Part shown: in pieces, positions 12,540-23,633 of the stretch
Numbering within the stretch: position 1 is the first letter of the stretch
Layout of the letters: the number at the start of each line of letters is the position of its first letter
DNA from: Aquanectria penicillioides
Lineage: Eukaryota > Ascomycota > Sordariomycetes > Hypocreales > Nectriaceae
Assembly (NCBI GenBank): GCA_003415625.1
Contig: PYIU01000006.1
Location: 4,216,001-4,280,000 of the forward strand
Length of the DNA stretch: 64,000 bases
Direction: 5' to 3'
Translations under genes and position numbers: made by a program
Notes under the pieces: generated by a model
The model's input: only the letters and a program-made list of their open reading frames with translations
The model's database searches: none
What the model was told of the DNA's origin: nothing

Positions 12540-13741
12540 TACAGTGCTGTGAGTCGGATTCTTGATCTCAAGTTCAAACTTGGGCTTTTTGATAAGTCCT
12601 TGGAAGCAAACAAAACGACCCTCAAAACACTAAGAAGTGATGGACACCTGAGTATCAACAAAGATATAAGCAGGGAGTCGATTGTTCTCCTCGAGAATGA
12701 TGGCACACTGCCCTTACAGTAATCACAAAAGGTCGCCGTTCTCGGACCCTTGGCAGATGTGATTAACACGGGGACTTATGCCGCGTGGACAAACAAAGAG
12801 AACGGAAATAAATCGTTTCTTGACGCCATGAAATAAGAGTTTGGCCGTGATAATATCAACTATGTTCGAGGAGTGGATATTGTCGACAGTGACGAGAATA
12901 ACATCGACGATGCAGTCGCTGCAGCCAAGGATGCTGGTAGCTATTGTCGGTCTGGGATCCATTGCAGTAGGCTGGGAGGACAGCCTTATTGGCGATCATA
13001 CTGATGTAGAAGGAAATACTCACGCTTCTCTCAAGTTGCCAGGGCTCCAGGAAGACCTCCTACAAGCCGTTACAGATAGTGGAGCGCCGACAATTCTGGT
13101 CCTGACGGGTGGCCAAGTGTTTGATCTCCACGACATTGCCCAAGATACCCAGACCATTCTTCATGGGCTCCTTGGTGGCGAGATGACAGGGCCAGCTTTG
13201 GCCGATATCATCGTTGGAAAGTTGAATCCCAGTGGCAAGCTCACAATAACCTTCCGGCTCGTTCAGAAGTAAATCCAGTTTACTACAACAGAGAGCAGAG
13301 CGACTGGCAAGGCGCAGGTGCGATTCAATTCCCATATCTCGCTGAGAACTATGTCTATCCGTTGATCATGGTCTGAGCTACACCACGTTCAATTTTACGG
13401 ACATTGGTCTAGCCAAGGCTACTCTGAATTCAGGGGATGTTGTTACAATCTGTGCGAAAGTCTCGAATACTGGTGCAATGGATGGCATGGAAGTCGTTCA
13501 AGTCTACTTCGATCTGACCGTGGCGCAATTGTCCCTTCCTATAAAACGACTAGTCGGTTTTTCTACAGTGTATGTGGCGGCTGGCGATTCGGAAACGATT
13601 GAGATTCAGATTCTTGTCTATGATCTTTGTTATTGGTTGAATGGCGAATTCAAGAAAAGTGCAGGTGAATATAACCTTTTCGTTGGAGACAGCTCAGCCG
13701 ACAGCTCCCTGTCTAAGGGTCTGACTGTCACAATTCCTTGA
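12540..13741 (+). pseudogene. Decayed GH3 beta-glucosidase (C-terminal ~400 codons only)
   Basis: The remains match the second half of family GH3 glycosidases: a VSRILDLKFKLGLF helix, a SREIVLLEN-like strand (here SRESIVLLENDGTLPLQ), the VAVLGPLAD strand, the GLGS..WEDS region with LPGLQEDLLQAV, LGGEMTGPALADIIVGKLNPSGKLT, a PVYYN segment, and a fibronectin-III-like tail (FDHGLSYTTFNFT, VSNTGAMDGMEVVQVYF). It is broken by in-frame TAA stops at 12720 and 12837. Frameshifts lie near 12935, near 13255 and near 13360. The catalytic nucleophile region and signal peptide upstream are missing. Both TAA codons could come from CAA by C-to-T change. It sits 750 bp upstream of a GH5 fragment, so two cellulose-degradation genes decayed together. 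Confidence 0.88.
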
Positions 13742-14495
13742 TGTTGTGAATGATTTGAAGCTCGTGGCTTTGGAAGCTCGACAGTTTACATTTTCTCCTT
13801 TGTTACACATTTCACTTCAGCATGACCAACAGCAAGGATTCCCCGAATATTTGCTCATTCTTTAAATTGCTTATTTTCAACATATTTATGTCACTAAAAG
13901 AAGAAAACCAATGTGCATTCCTGTTTCGAGTGTAATTAAATTAGTCTCATCTGGGTTTTTCATTGTAGTACCGATTGAAGGCAATGAGCTATTATCGGCC
14001 TTTGCAATATATCAATGATTTCTACAGAGACCTTCCGAGGATAAACTACACTCCCTAATGCAAGAGTTCCAATCCAATCCGCCTTCTACTGCCGCTGTGT
14101 GAAACTATCGGCGTAATCTAGGAATTAATTATAACGGGACCCAGTTGGCCCTGAAATTGCATCGACGGTTCCCTATTTCATGCCACATTAAGCCGAGCTA
14201 AGCTGCTTGATTAAACCATGCAAGAGGGGTATGCTTAAATTTATTCCCCCACATGTTGTCATCCGACTTTGTCAGCTGGGTCTCGATGGATTACATTTGC
14301 GGGGTGATTTGCGGTGAAGCTTAAGCAAGATAGGAGTAATGAACCTATGCTCGGCGTATATTAAGCCGATGTCAACTGACTGGGCTGTGACCCCAAGAGT
14401 CATCGTGAGAGTATTAAAAGGGTGCTGTTACGGTCATATCACGCATGGGAACCAACTCATCCGTACCCATTCTCACACTCATCATTACTTTCCAA
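13742..14495. other. Region between GH3 and GH5 relics
   Basis: Nothing coding is recognised. The last ~150 bp, with an alternation of C-rich and A-rich stretches before the ATG at 14496, may be the old promoter of the GH5 gene. Confidence 0.4.
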
Positions 14496-14735
14496 ATGCA
14501 ACCCGCTACTTTTCTCCTTTCCATTTGCGTGCTCGTCGCCAGGCATGCTTATGGGCAAATTACTTGCTCTGGAAGGTTCGAGGCAATTTCAACTTCAGAG
14601 TTTCTAACAAATCTCAGTCCAGGCTGGAACTTGGGAAATAGTTCAGATGCATTTGCAAACGAAGATAGCTGGAATAACCCAGCGGTAGTAGCCGCCACGT
14701 TTAATGACATAATGGCTCGGACGGAGCTTTGTTGA
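14496..14735 (+). pseudogene. 5' fragment of a GH5 endoglucanase-type cellulase
   Basis: Translation from 14496 gives a signal peptide (MQPATFLLSICVLVARHAYG). It is followed by a stretch typical of the N-terminus of secreted GH5 cellulases: a short linker, then PGWNLGN (the GH5 hallmark), and EDSWNNPAVVAATFNDI. In the family the next residues are roughly KAAGF.SVRIP. Here similarity stops at about 14709, and a stop follows at 14733-14735. No donor site is seen at the break, so this is a truncation breakpoint and not an exon edge. No other GH5 segment is detectable up to 16.1 kb. Confidence 0.75.
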
Positions 14736-16150
14736 GCAAATCACTCGCTTGTCTAAGAGAACCTGGCGGTGCGTTGGTTTGTGGAGAAGTGACAAGGGAG
14801 GCCAACTAGTTAGAACTCCAAGGGTTGTTATCAAAGAGCAGCAAGTGGGCCACACAATACATATTTGTTAAGAGATATAGATACAACCGGCTAAGATATG
14901 CACATTATGGGGGTATACAGTAAAGCCTAGATTTAGATGAATACCAAGTAGGACTACTTATTTCTAGGGATTGTTTAAATAAAGGAATTCCCATCCATGT
15001 ATCACAATTACGGTGTGAATTTGGAAATCCCATGAATTTATGGCTCAATAACAAAAGAGCCCAATATAAATTCAAATTTCTTTCTTGGAAAAGTCATATA
15101 CGGCCAATGATAAAGAAGACGTATAAGAATGAATGAGTAAGAAGTATTCCATTTGCCTAACTATATTCAAATGTTAGTGTTGGTAGAGGTTCTTTAGGTA
15201 AGAGAAAGACAATTGCTAACAGTAATTTTACTCCAAGATCGGCAGCGGATAATACGTAGGGATTATAGATATGGTTACTCGCAGTTGATGACGGAATGTA
15301 CCAAAGTGGGAGTGACGGCAAAGATTATCGATCCTGCTGATACGTCACAAGTCATGGATATCACATAACATAAAATAGAGACTTGGCTCTAAGGGGATTA
15401 TAAGAAGGTATTCAATCCTACTTGAGTGTTCCGATAGTAGAGAGACTTAACAAAATCTATAATCTAGAGATCCTTTTCGATATGACGACTAAGATTCTCC
15501 AATCAGAACCATTCCATAGGCCCTATAAATTCACCTTCCCAGATAAATCAATCCAGTACATTACCACAGACTGTACTATCATCTGTAGTACTAAAGTTTG
15601 CGTTGTCCCCGACCCATTGCATCTAGGTTGAAGCCCGAGGTTCGATTATAAACCTTGTAAGTAATATATAACATTTGAAAAACGGATGAGAGATTCCAGT
15701 TATCGTGCAACTAGCTTAGGATATGGAAATGATTATAAATTTAGTTTTTCATCGTAAATATTAGTGTGTATTTGTTACTAACAGTTTGACGTTCAAGATT
15801 GCAGCTTTCCACTTCCATTAGATATAATTAGATCAATTGCTTGAAGTAGTTGATCTATGGAGCCACATATTAGCCACTCTTATTGTAGCTCACCCGAAAA
15901 CTCTTCGTCATTCGGCAAGCCATGCATAGGCAACTTTGATGACGGCAGTATTATGCGTAAAATATTGTTCACGACAACGAGGCTGGATTTGTGATTGCCT
16001 AGGGTCGACTCTCTCAGCGAGCCGATACTGTAAACTTACTCTTGAGTCCCAGACATCTGAAACAACATTTGCCGGCATCCACCTTGTACTGTACGTACAG
16101 CATCGCCGTATATGATGCGGTAATTAAAGCTGGATTCTATTTATATATAG
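14736..16150. other. AT-rich debris between GH5 and NRPS fragments
   Basis: This 1.4 kb has no recognised gene. It includes a hairpin at about 15034-15073 (GAATTTAT..GCTC and its complement with a short bulge) and a 69-codon open frame at 15422-15631 of unknown origin. Base composition is lower in GC than the flanking genes, which fits old transposon or deletion scar sequence. Confidence 0.4.
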
Positions 16151-16783
16151 AACCCTTCCAACCATGAAAAACTGGTCTCGACTGGCGCAGTTGGCGAACT
16201 ACTTGTTGAGGGCCCTCTGGTCGGCCGAGAGTATCTTAACTACTTGGACAAGATGGATGCCGTCTTTATTCATAATCCGCCATGGCTACTCGCGGGTGGC
16301 GGTGGCACTCCTGGCCGGAGGGGTCGACTGTACAAGACTGGCGACCTGGTTCGCTACCATGCTGATGGGCAGGGTGAGCTTGTTTTTTTTGGTCGCAAAG
16401 ATACGCAGATCAAACTGCGGGATCAGCGGATTGGGTTTAACGAGATTGAGCACCACGTAAAGTTACTTCTTCCAAAGAGCGATGTCGTTGCTGATATCGT
16501 GGCTCGGAACGGCTCCGTCCAAAATTCCACAAGTGTTGCCTTTATTGGTGGAGGTGAGCTTGGCAGTCTGAACTACACCCATCGTCATGGTGGCATCCAA
16601 GGAACCGAACTTTCACCTCGCCTTGTTGAGGCAATAGCTTCTATGAGTGTGAAACTTGCCAAAGCTCTACCCTCTTATATGCTGCCTACAAAATGCATTG
16701 GCCTCGATCGGATACCGAGGCTTGTTTTTGGGAAGATGGACCGGAAGTTATTGAGGGAATTTGGTGAGCGGGCGCTTTCATAA
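16151..16783 (+). pseudogene. Orphan C-terminal fragment of an NRPS adenylation domain
   Basis: About 210 codons in one frame carry adenylation-domain core motifs in order: SNHEKL then GAVGELLVEGPLVGREYLN (A6-like), GRLYKTGDLVRY (A7), GELVFFGRKDTQIKLR followed by QRIGFNEIEHHV (A8), and GKMDRKLLRE (A10). Motifs A1-A5 are missing, and an in-frame TAG at 16148-16150 closes the upstream side in AT-rich DNA. The frame stops shortly after A10, so no thiolation domain follows. In the A8 loop the family usually has RGQRIELGEIE; here it reads RDQRIGFNEIE. This is the remains of a much larger nonribosomal peptide synthetase. Motif reading is strong; non-function is inferred from the missing domains. 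Confidence 0.88.
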
Positions 16784-17642
16784 AGAAAGCAGTGATTAAA
16801 TTCTATTTGTGGTATAATGAGAGAGTATCAGTACATAGATTCTTTTTCGACTAATGTGCAGGAGAAAATTTGCCATTCATTAAGGGCTCACTCGGCGTCG
16901 AAGTATCATCTTAGGAAAGATATAGAGCAGCGACCATGTCATCACTAGCACACGAGGATGCTTAGGCTTTTGGGAAATACTCCATAGGCGTCCTTCTACC
17001 AATCATCTGTCTCTTATTCTTCAAAATACCCACTCACATACGAAACTTTCTTTTCGAATATGTGATGAACCTCTTGGGTGGCAGGCTGTATGGGATAATA
17101 GCTCAACACATCAAAATGGAGAAAAATCTATCACAATCAAGCTGGAAATCAGTATGACCGAGTAATCGTCCGCGCGGAAGAGGCTACACAGTCGCCGATA
17201 AGCGGTGGCTCGCCTGTCTGAGCGATCGCAGTGTCGGAGAGTCGGAATCCACGACAGTCAAAAAAGCATGCCGCCGCCGTTTATTCCTACGCAACTCTGA
17301 AATCCCGTAAAAGTCATCCGTCGGATGTTTAGCCTGTTGTATGGGGCGTTTCAAAATAGCGTGAAACATGCCCAGATATTTTTTCCACCTATACAGATAT
17401 ACACAAAGCAGGGGTTCCATACACTCAATATGGAAGACTCGGGGCTATATCTGCAGCAAATAAACTAATACGAATGTTTTAAGTCAGGGGCAAATACGAA
17501 CAGGAAACAATTAACCCAGCCAAATTATAGCTCCCAATAAGCATAAATAGGAGCTTAAACGGTGTGATTATCGACTCTGTGATCCATCCAAACATTTCAA
17601 TCTCTATTCTTCTGTTACTTATTTCAGAAATCTGATCGAATC
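16784..17642. other. Intergenic region, no supported gene
   Basis: Only short frames occur. A CATAAATA element at about 17540 lies about 100 bp before the next ATG and may be its TATA-type promoter. Confidence 0.4.
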
Positions 17643-18170
17643 ATGCGTTCAATACTCCTCACTATTATTTCAGCTTGCGCCTGCCCTCTTTCTGGAGCCT
17701 TGACATGGTCATTAGAGAAGGCACCCAACCCGACCTCAGACCAGTCCGATGCCTATACCCGAATCGAAACAGCAATGAAGCTAGCTGTTGCACGTTACGA
17801 GACATACACGGATGCGAGTAAGATTATCCGTGTGTATTATACACCCGGCGTGCCTACTGCTGAGGCAAGCTACAATGGAGATCTTCGGTTCGGATCCGAT
17901 CGTTCCTACATGACTGAGCGCACCGCGATGCACGAGATTTCACACACTCTCGGCATTGGCCAAACAACTGCCTTCAATGAAAGATGTGCTGCCAACAACT
18001 GGCCAATTGCCACTGCGCTCCTTCGGACCTGGGATGGTTCAGATGCGGTTATTAACTGCGGTGGCAGCCATATTTGGCCATATGGCCTTAATTATGAAAC
18101 TGAATGGAACGAAACAAATGGAAACCGCCATGTACAATTGATTGATGCAATGTTACAGGATGGGATGTAA
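17643..18170 (+). CDS. Small secreted HExxH protein (zincin-like), 175 aa
   Basis: An intact single-exon frame begins with a signal peptide (residues 1-19, MRSILLTIISACACPLSGA). The zinc-binding motif HEISHTLG is at residues 97-104. The metzincin third histidine (HExxHxxGxxH) is absent: the sequence continues IGQTTAF. A conserved-looking C-terminal block is GGSHIWPYGLNYETEW (140-155), where His143 might supply another ligand. Similar stand-alone or lectin-fused domains with HEISHTLG and HxWPYGLNYxxEW occur in bacteria and fungi; I am recalling the family by motif only. It is likely a secreted metallopeptidase or a binding protein derived from one. It is the only intact gene inside an otherwise decayed 8-kb stretch, which argues for retention or recent arrival. 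Confidence 0.8.
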   Translation: MRSILLTIISACACPLSGALTWSLEKAPNPTSDQSDAYTRIETAMKLAVARYETYTDASKIIRVYYTPGVPTAEASYNGDLRFGSDRSYMTERTAMHEISHTLGIGQTTAFNERCAANNWPIATALLRTWDGSDAVINCGGSHIWPYGLNYETEWNETNGNRHVQLIDAMLQDGM

Positions 18171-18739
18171 TGAGTCGCATAACGTGACATAGAGTAGCAA
18201 ATCATCCAAGAATCGAACTTGATGCTTCATTTTTTTCTTCGAACAATCCGACTAGTGTCAATTAAACAACCTTATCACTCACGATGCAAAGTGCTGGTCC
18301 AGGGTAGGATCCTCATTCTGCCGTCGTCACTGCCTATTTTATACCTTGAGTATAACACAAGATGGCTGCCTTGATACCCAATTGGGCAACTACCGGTATT
18401 TAGGCAACGGGAAATAACACAAATGAGAGGCCACTCTGGAGAGGAATTTTTTTTTTCATACAACCAATCGAATATTAATTCCACTTTGTTGTAGGCAATT
18501 TCGTGTTAGTAAGTTGAAGAGCCATTTCTTGTCAACATATAAACCTTATGTTATGGACGGCACATTGAATTGAATGTTCGGGTCCTCATATAGAGGCACG
18601 ATAGCCAATCAATTGCCAAGAATTGAATCACCATACTGCATACTTAAAACGAGTTGCAATGATATTTCATCGCAAATAGACCGACTCCATGCGCTTGGAC
18701 GGTATTGAGAGGACTTCTATGTAACTCTAAAAAGTCATC
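18171..18739. other. Intergenic region, no supported gene
   Basis: No gene, repeat or RNA is recognised. The TPR-CHAT relic becomes readable at about 18740. Confidence 0.4.
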
Positions 18740-20960
18740 CTCAATATTCAGATCGTCTCCAACGTATTGCAAGTGTCTATCTTACTAGACATACAAGAAC
18801 GAGTGCAATTGCAGATCTGGAGGCCGCGATCCAGTATTACCAAGCAGGACAATATTAGACTCCTCGGGATCATCAGATGAGAGCTTATCGACTCCAAAGC
18901 CGAGTATGGGACCATGAGAGGCGATTCTCAAGAACTAGACTGAGGATGGATCTAGAAATGGCAATCTCAAGATTCAAAAGCTCTCTCGATATAACACTGG
19001 AGGATGATCTGCACCGGGCTGGAAGGCTTGCAACTCTCAAGGCCGAATACCATCGCAAGTACTATGACGCAGGTGACATGACAGACTTGGCATTATCCAT
19101 TAGTCAATATCAGCAAGCCATCGACGCCACAACCTCAGCTCATCAAGGCCCAGCTGCTCCTCTTCAAGGTCTTGCATCAGCGTATAGGAGTTATCACCAG
19201 AAAACAGGAGACATAGGAAACCTATAGATAGCCATTCAAAAATGCGAATTCGCTGTCAATATGATCCCAGAGGTTCATAAAAACCGGTCACTCCCGCTCC
19301 GGGATCTTGGGAATTCATATGAATACAGATACCAGCCAGAACAGATCTAAAAATAGCTCCTTGGCGATATCAAGAGGCTCTAGGAAGCTCGGCTTTACTC
19401 CTATTGATTGGTTCGATGCTGGCAGGATGTTTTTTATTCGGTATGCGAAATCAAAAGGGTGGTTCCCGGTATATGAGGCCGCTTATGAGGTTGTTTCGTT
19501 CGTCTCATCCTGACTCCTCGATTACTCGAGAACTCGGACAAGCAACACCTACTTGGAACATCGTTGGCTTGGCATCTGACTCAGCCGATGTCGCCTTAAT
19601 GGTAGGGAAATATGCATTCGATGTGGTGCACCTTCCTGAACTTGGACGAGGGGTGATAATTGGCTCCCTGATGAAAATGCGCGTTGACGTCTCAAATCTT
19701 CGGCAGGAAAGCCGCAGTTAGTAGACGACTTTTTCGGACTTCATGGTGAGCTGGATGGTCCTACCACGTAGGAACAGAATCTTCTCGACGAGTCGACAAT
19801 GCAGGGCGACAAGCGTTATAATTCAACTCAAAAGTTGGATGAGACGATTCAAGCTAACCCCAATCTGCCTGGATTTGATCGATTTCTTTTAGCCTTTTCT
19901 GAGGAGGAACTAACGGCTGCGGCTTCATTAGGCCCTATTGTTATCATTAAAATTAGTGACTACCGGTGTGATGCCTTGATTATCAAGAAAACAGACATCA
20001 GAAACATTTACCTTACTAGGCTGCGCAGTAAAGACATTCGCGGTCGAGCAGCAGCTTTGGAAGGAGTATCTATGAATTCGCAGCTTCTAAAAGGATGTGG
20101 GAAATGTTCATGGCGGATATCCTCAATCAACTAGATATCACAACAAGCCCGTCTACAGACAGTGATTGGCCTCGTATATGATAAATTCCCACTAGGCTCA
20201 TTGGCCAATTTCCACTCCATGCGGCCAAATATCATTACAAGGGCTCTTCAGATAGAGTATGTGACAGGGTTGTGTCATCGTACAGTCCTTCTGCCAAGTC
20301 TATCATACATGGTCAAAACTGACTTCCAGCGTCATCCGTTACTGATCTAGCTCTCCTCGTGGCGAGAGAGAACAGTCTTGGAAGCTCTCAAGCGCCTTTT
20401 GTTACAAAAGAAATTCAAATGGTGAGCCACTTATACAAATCAATATTTTTTACAACTATTCAGCCAAGGTGCTATACACGGGAGGTTATAATGGAACTGC
20501 AGCATTGTAAGCTATTTCACTTCGCTATTCATGTCTACACAGATGAGGAGGACCCATCAAGAAGTTATTTGCTCCTCAAGGATGGCAGAGAGAATCCCCT
20601 CACGGTCTCAAATCTGTTGGATATGAACCTGGAGAAGCATTCGACACTCCTTGCATACCTCTCTGCTTGTGGGACAGGCCGAATTAAGGATGAGAAGTTC
20701 TTTGATGAAAGTATCCACCTTTTAATGCAAGCCAACTTGCCGGATTTCGCTACGTTATTGGGGCTTTATGGGAAGTCAAGGACGAATTATTTATAGATAT
20801 AGCGAAGATCACAAACGAAGGAATACGGGATGGAGATGCGACAAATCGGTCAGTGTGCTGGGGCCTCCACAAAGTGATCCGGACGCTTCGCGACAGTTGG
20901 TTGGACACACGAGGAGGTGCTATACGTGGAACAAGGATTATGAGAAAGGGTCAAGCATGT
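18740..20960 (+). pseudogene. Decayed TPR-CHAT protein gene
   Basis: Readable pieces switch frames repeatedly. First come tetratricopeptide-type repeats (DLEAAIQYYQ near 18830; DLALSISQYQQAI near 19090-19130; LASAYRSYHQKTGDIGNL). A linker follows, then a CHAT (caspase-like) domain: ILNQLDI near 20125, FHFAIHVYTDEEDPSRSYL (20515-20570), LTVSNLLDMNLE, and LAYLSACGTG at about 20653-20682. A GLYGKS/ALWEVKDE..IAKITNEGIRDG segment then leads to SVCWGLHKVIRTLRDSW. The His-Cys dyad positions of CHAT can both still be seen, but the usual HG after FACH is altered. A TAG stop at 19225 and several frameshifts make it non-functional as read. CHAT proteins in fungi are linked to regulated cell death and NLR-like systems. 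Confidence 0.85.
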
Positions 20961-21829
20961 CAACCAAGTCTCATGATTATATTAAACTTGTGGTGATTCG
21001 ACGGCTTGTTGCGATGCTTTCGATGGGTTCGGATTTTATGGTTCGTTTTGCCTGCCCTGTTGAGGCTGATTGGTTCAGGGTTCAGGGCTTGGCTTTAGTG
21101 CCAATCATGCCGGGCTATTAAAATCCCTGTCTGCTTACCCTAGACACTTTATTGTATATTGTCACCTATTAAAAATTAGGCTCAGTCTGCTTTTGAAGGG
21201 ATCGGTCTTGAGCATGAAATCGCCAGGATATCACCTTTAATGAATCTAAATCTTTATAAGTAAAGAAATTACATATGATTCTGCGTCTAGTTTAATTGAG
21301 AGACTATAGTTGCGATAATTTGTCAAAAGACGAGTCCAATAGAAAACCAACCCTGTACTCTGCTACGAAGAGTTGTGATATGTGAATAGCTTTTTATAGT
21401 CAGACCTCACAGAAAAGCACAGTAGCGCTCTGCACAATGATACATGCATCTTGGTACTAATTCAGTCTGCGAGCGACGACGCCGCTGAGATGATACCTAC
21501 TGGTACTGAAATGTACTTAAACTGGCTATCGACTTCTGACCATGGATCTTTCTCAGACTTTTTTCTCTTTAATGATATCCAGCTAGTGCCAATATACTCC
21601 ACAAGATACTTTGAAATCGAGTCTGATATTGCAAATTCTTCCGCTCTTCTCTGCTGTCCTAACATGGAGCTCCGCAAATATCGCAATGTGAAGCAGGTTG
21701 ACATTTGTCTCATTGAGCCGGCATCCTGTACTTCACATTCACTATTTAAATTAGTAAGATATACTTCACAGAATATTCGAAACATGAACGTGGCTAGGAT
21801 TAATATTTTATCTTGAGAATTCTTCATCC
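20961..21829. other. Region between convergent CHAT relic and helical-protein gene
   Basis: This contains two mutually overlapping open frames (plus 21451-21816, minus 21462-21833). Neither resembles a known family, and the minus one cannot be spliced in frame to the gene that ends at 21830. An AT-rich stretch at 21130-21330 shows nothing definite. Confidence 0.4.
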
Positions 21830-23633
21830 TCATGCGCTTACCGTCTTATGTTCAATACAGAAATGCGGAGAACGCTGTGAAATTGAAATAGACTCACAAT
21901 CTTCTCTTGACTTGGGCTCCGGAAGGTCACTCGGCGCAGAATAGTTCAGTTCGTTATCTAAAATCGCTGACGGCCCAGCTCCCTGGTTGTCGGAAGGAGT
22001 AGAGCTCGGTTCATTATTCTGGATTGATGACGGGCCAGTACCGTGGTTGTTTGAGATAATATCGGGTGAAGCTTCAGCAAGACGGTCCGATGAGTTGATG
22101 CTCAAGTTTTCACTTGGTTGAAAATCGAAATCAGATCCAGTCACTGGATTAATATTAAGCACATGTACAATCATCACCATCTCAATTGATGACCTTACTT
22201 TCTGTGCATATCCGCATGACTTCTTTACCATGTTGTGCCTTGAAGTCGTCAAAAATTCGTGAAAGCTGCCATAATAATCGCTATCAGCCACCTCTTTGGT
22301 CTTCATTCAAAGTAAAACATGAACATATCAACTCACCCGACCAAGGGTCTCTGAAATGGATTCCTCCTCAGTCCTGTTCGCGATGTCTTCTAATTTCGGG
22401 GTTACATCTTCCAATGACGTCCCAAACACCAGCTGGATGTTTTTCTTGGCATCAGCAATGTTTAAATCTTGAGTAACATGCCTGACAAATGTATCCATGA
22501 ACTCTTGTATGTGAAGAACCTCCTTGACTTTGTTGATAAGCCATCCGATGGTATGATCGACTACCCACTGCACTTTATCCTTCGGATACATCGTAATATT
22601 AGCATTCAGACCAAATAGAAATGATGGAATGACCTTAGGATTGGGAGTCCTTACAATTACCCATATGAATGGCTCGAACCACTCTTTAATCTGTTCACAA
22701 TTTTCGGAGCACTCCTTTATGCTATCGAGAACTGGACTGAGGGTGGCAATGAAAGAATCAAACCCCTCCTTCATCTATGAGAATGGCCATTCAGCTTTAC
22801 CTGTACTGGACTTCAAATACAGTAGAAAACTAACTGGTCTGAGAACGGTAGCCTTTGCCGGTTGCCACATCTCCGTTATGAATTTCTTGATGCTATCAAG
22901 TTGGCTCTGGAGATCTCTATAATATGTTTTATGTCGTTAATAGAATAAAAAAAGAATGAATTGCAGATGAGCATGTCATAATAACGCACATGAATTGATC
23001 AGATGCTTCGCTGGCCAATTGTGCCAAACCCTGCGTTAGGGCTGTCGGTATTTCCATTTCTGAGTCAATACAGACGCCAACCAGGGTAATCATGTTGACA
23101 GTATCGATCCATCCAGGAAGTAACCGTTTGACCCCCTTAAAGTCTTTCCGGATTTGCATGGATGCCGAGTTGAGATGTGGCATGAAGCCATTTTGAGCCT
23201 GGATATTTATTCCATGAGCTTGATAAAGGAACCTGAAGCACAAGATGGGATTTCCGACCTTATCAATAGCTGCTCTGATGTCTTCTATATCATTACGGAC
23301 GTCCTCTTCGATCTTCAAGTTCTCTATGGACGTCACCGCAAGAGACAGGATAGGTCCAACTTCAGGAATGAGGCACCCCAGGTACTTGCACATCTGAAGC
23401 GCCTGCGATAAGGCTTTAACTAAATGATCAACATAGTCTGTGAAGCTGATGCTCTCAGCCAAATAATCATTTAGATCAGAGACAAAGGTGCCAAGATCCG
23501 CAACGTGCGATTGGGCGGCGACGAGTGAGGCATTTGTGGTGTCTACAGCTTCGGCAAGCTTCTGGATATTTTGGGTAACGGTGGGGGTCACAGTGCCAGT
23601 GGGATCCTGGTCTGATGTGATCTGGATAAGCAT
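21830..23633 (-). CDS. Unrecognised alpha-helical protein, ~541 aa, four exons
   Basis: I do not recognise the family. Rebuilt exons are 23633..22990, 22916..22835, 22774..22337 and 22291..21830 (complement), with introns of 73, 60 and 45 nt (donors GTGCGT, GTTAGT, GTGAGT). For the last intron an acceptor at 22301 (36 nt) would also keep frame but is too short to be likely. The joins are all in phase, and each intron would otherwise introduce a stop. Residues 1-390 are mostly predicted helix with heptad-like patterns (QNIQKLAEAVDTTNASLVAA; LDSIKKFITEMW). One hydrophobic stretch sits near residues 84-103 (YLGCLIPEVGPILSLAVTSI). The tail (about 465-510) carries two ~20-residue Ser/Asn/Pro-rich repeats starting N-HGTGPSS and NQGAGPSA. 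There is no signal peptide. It converges on a CHAT relic; a cell-death role is only a guess. Confidence 0.72.

Noticed and set aside
15630..15650. B-box-like GGTTCGATTAT
   Set aside because: No A box or pairing stems at tRNA distance upstream.
21451..21833. Overlapping plus and minus open frames of ~120 codons
   Set aside because: Neither matches a family. The minus frame cannot be joined in phase to the adjacent helical-protein gene: donor GTAAGC at its end plus a feasible acceptor gives stops.
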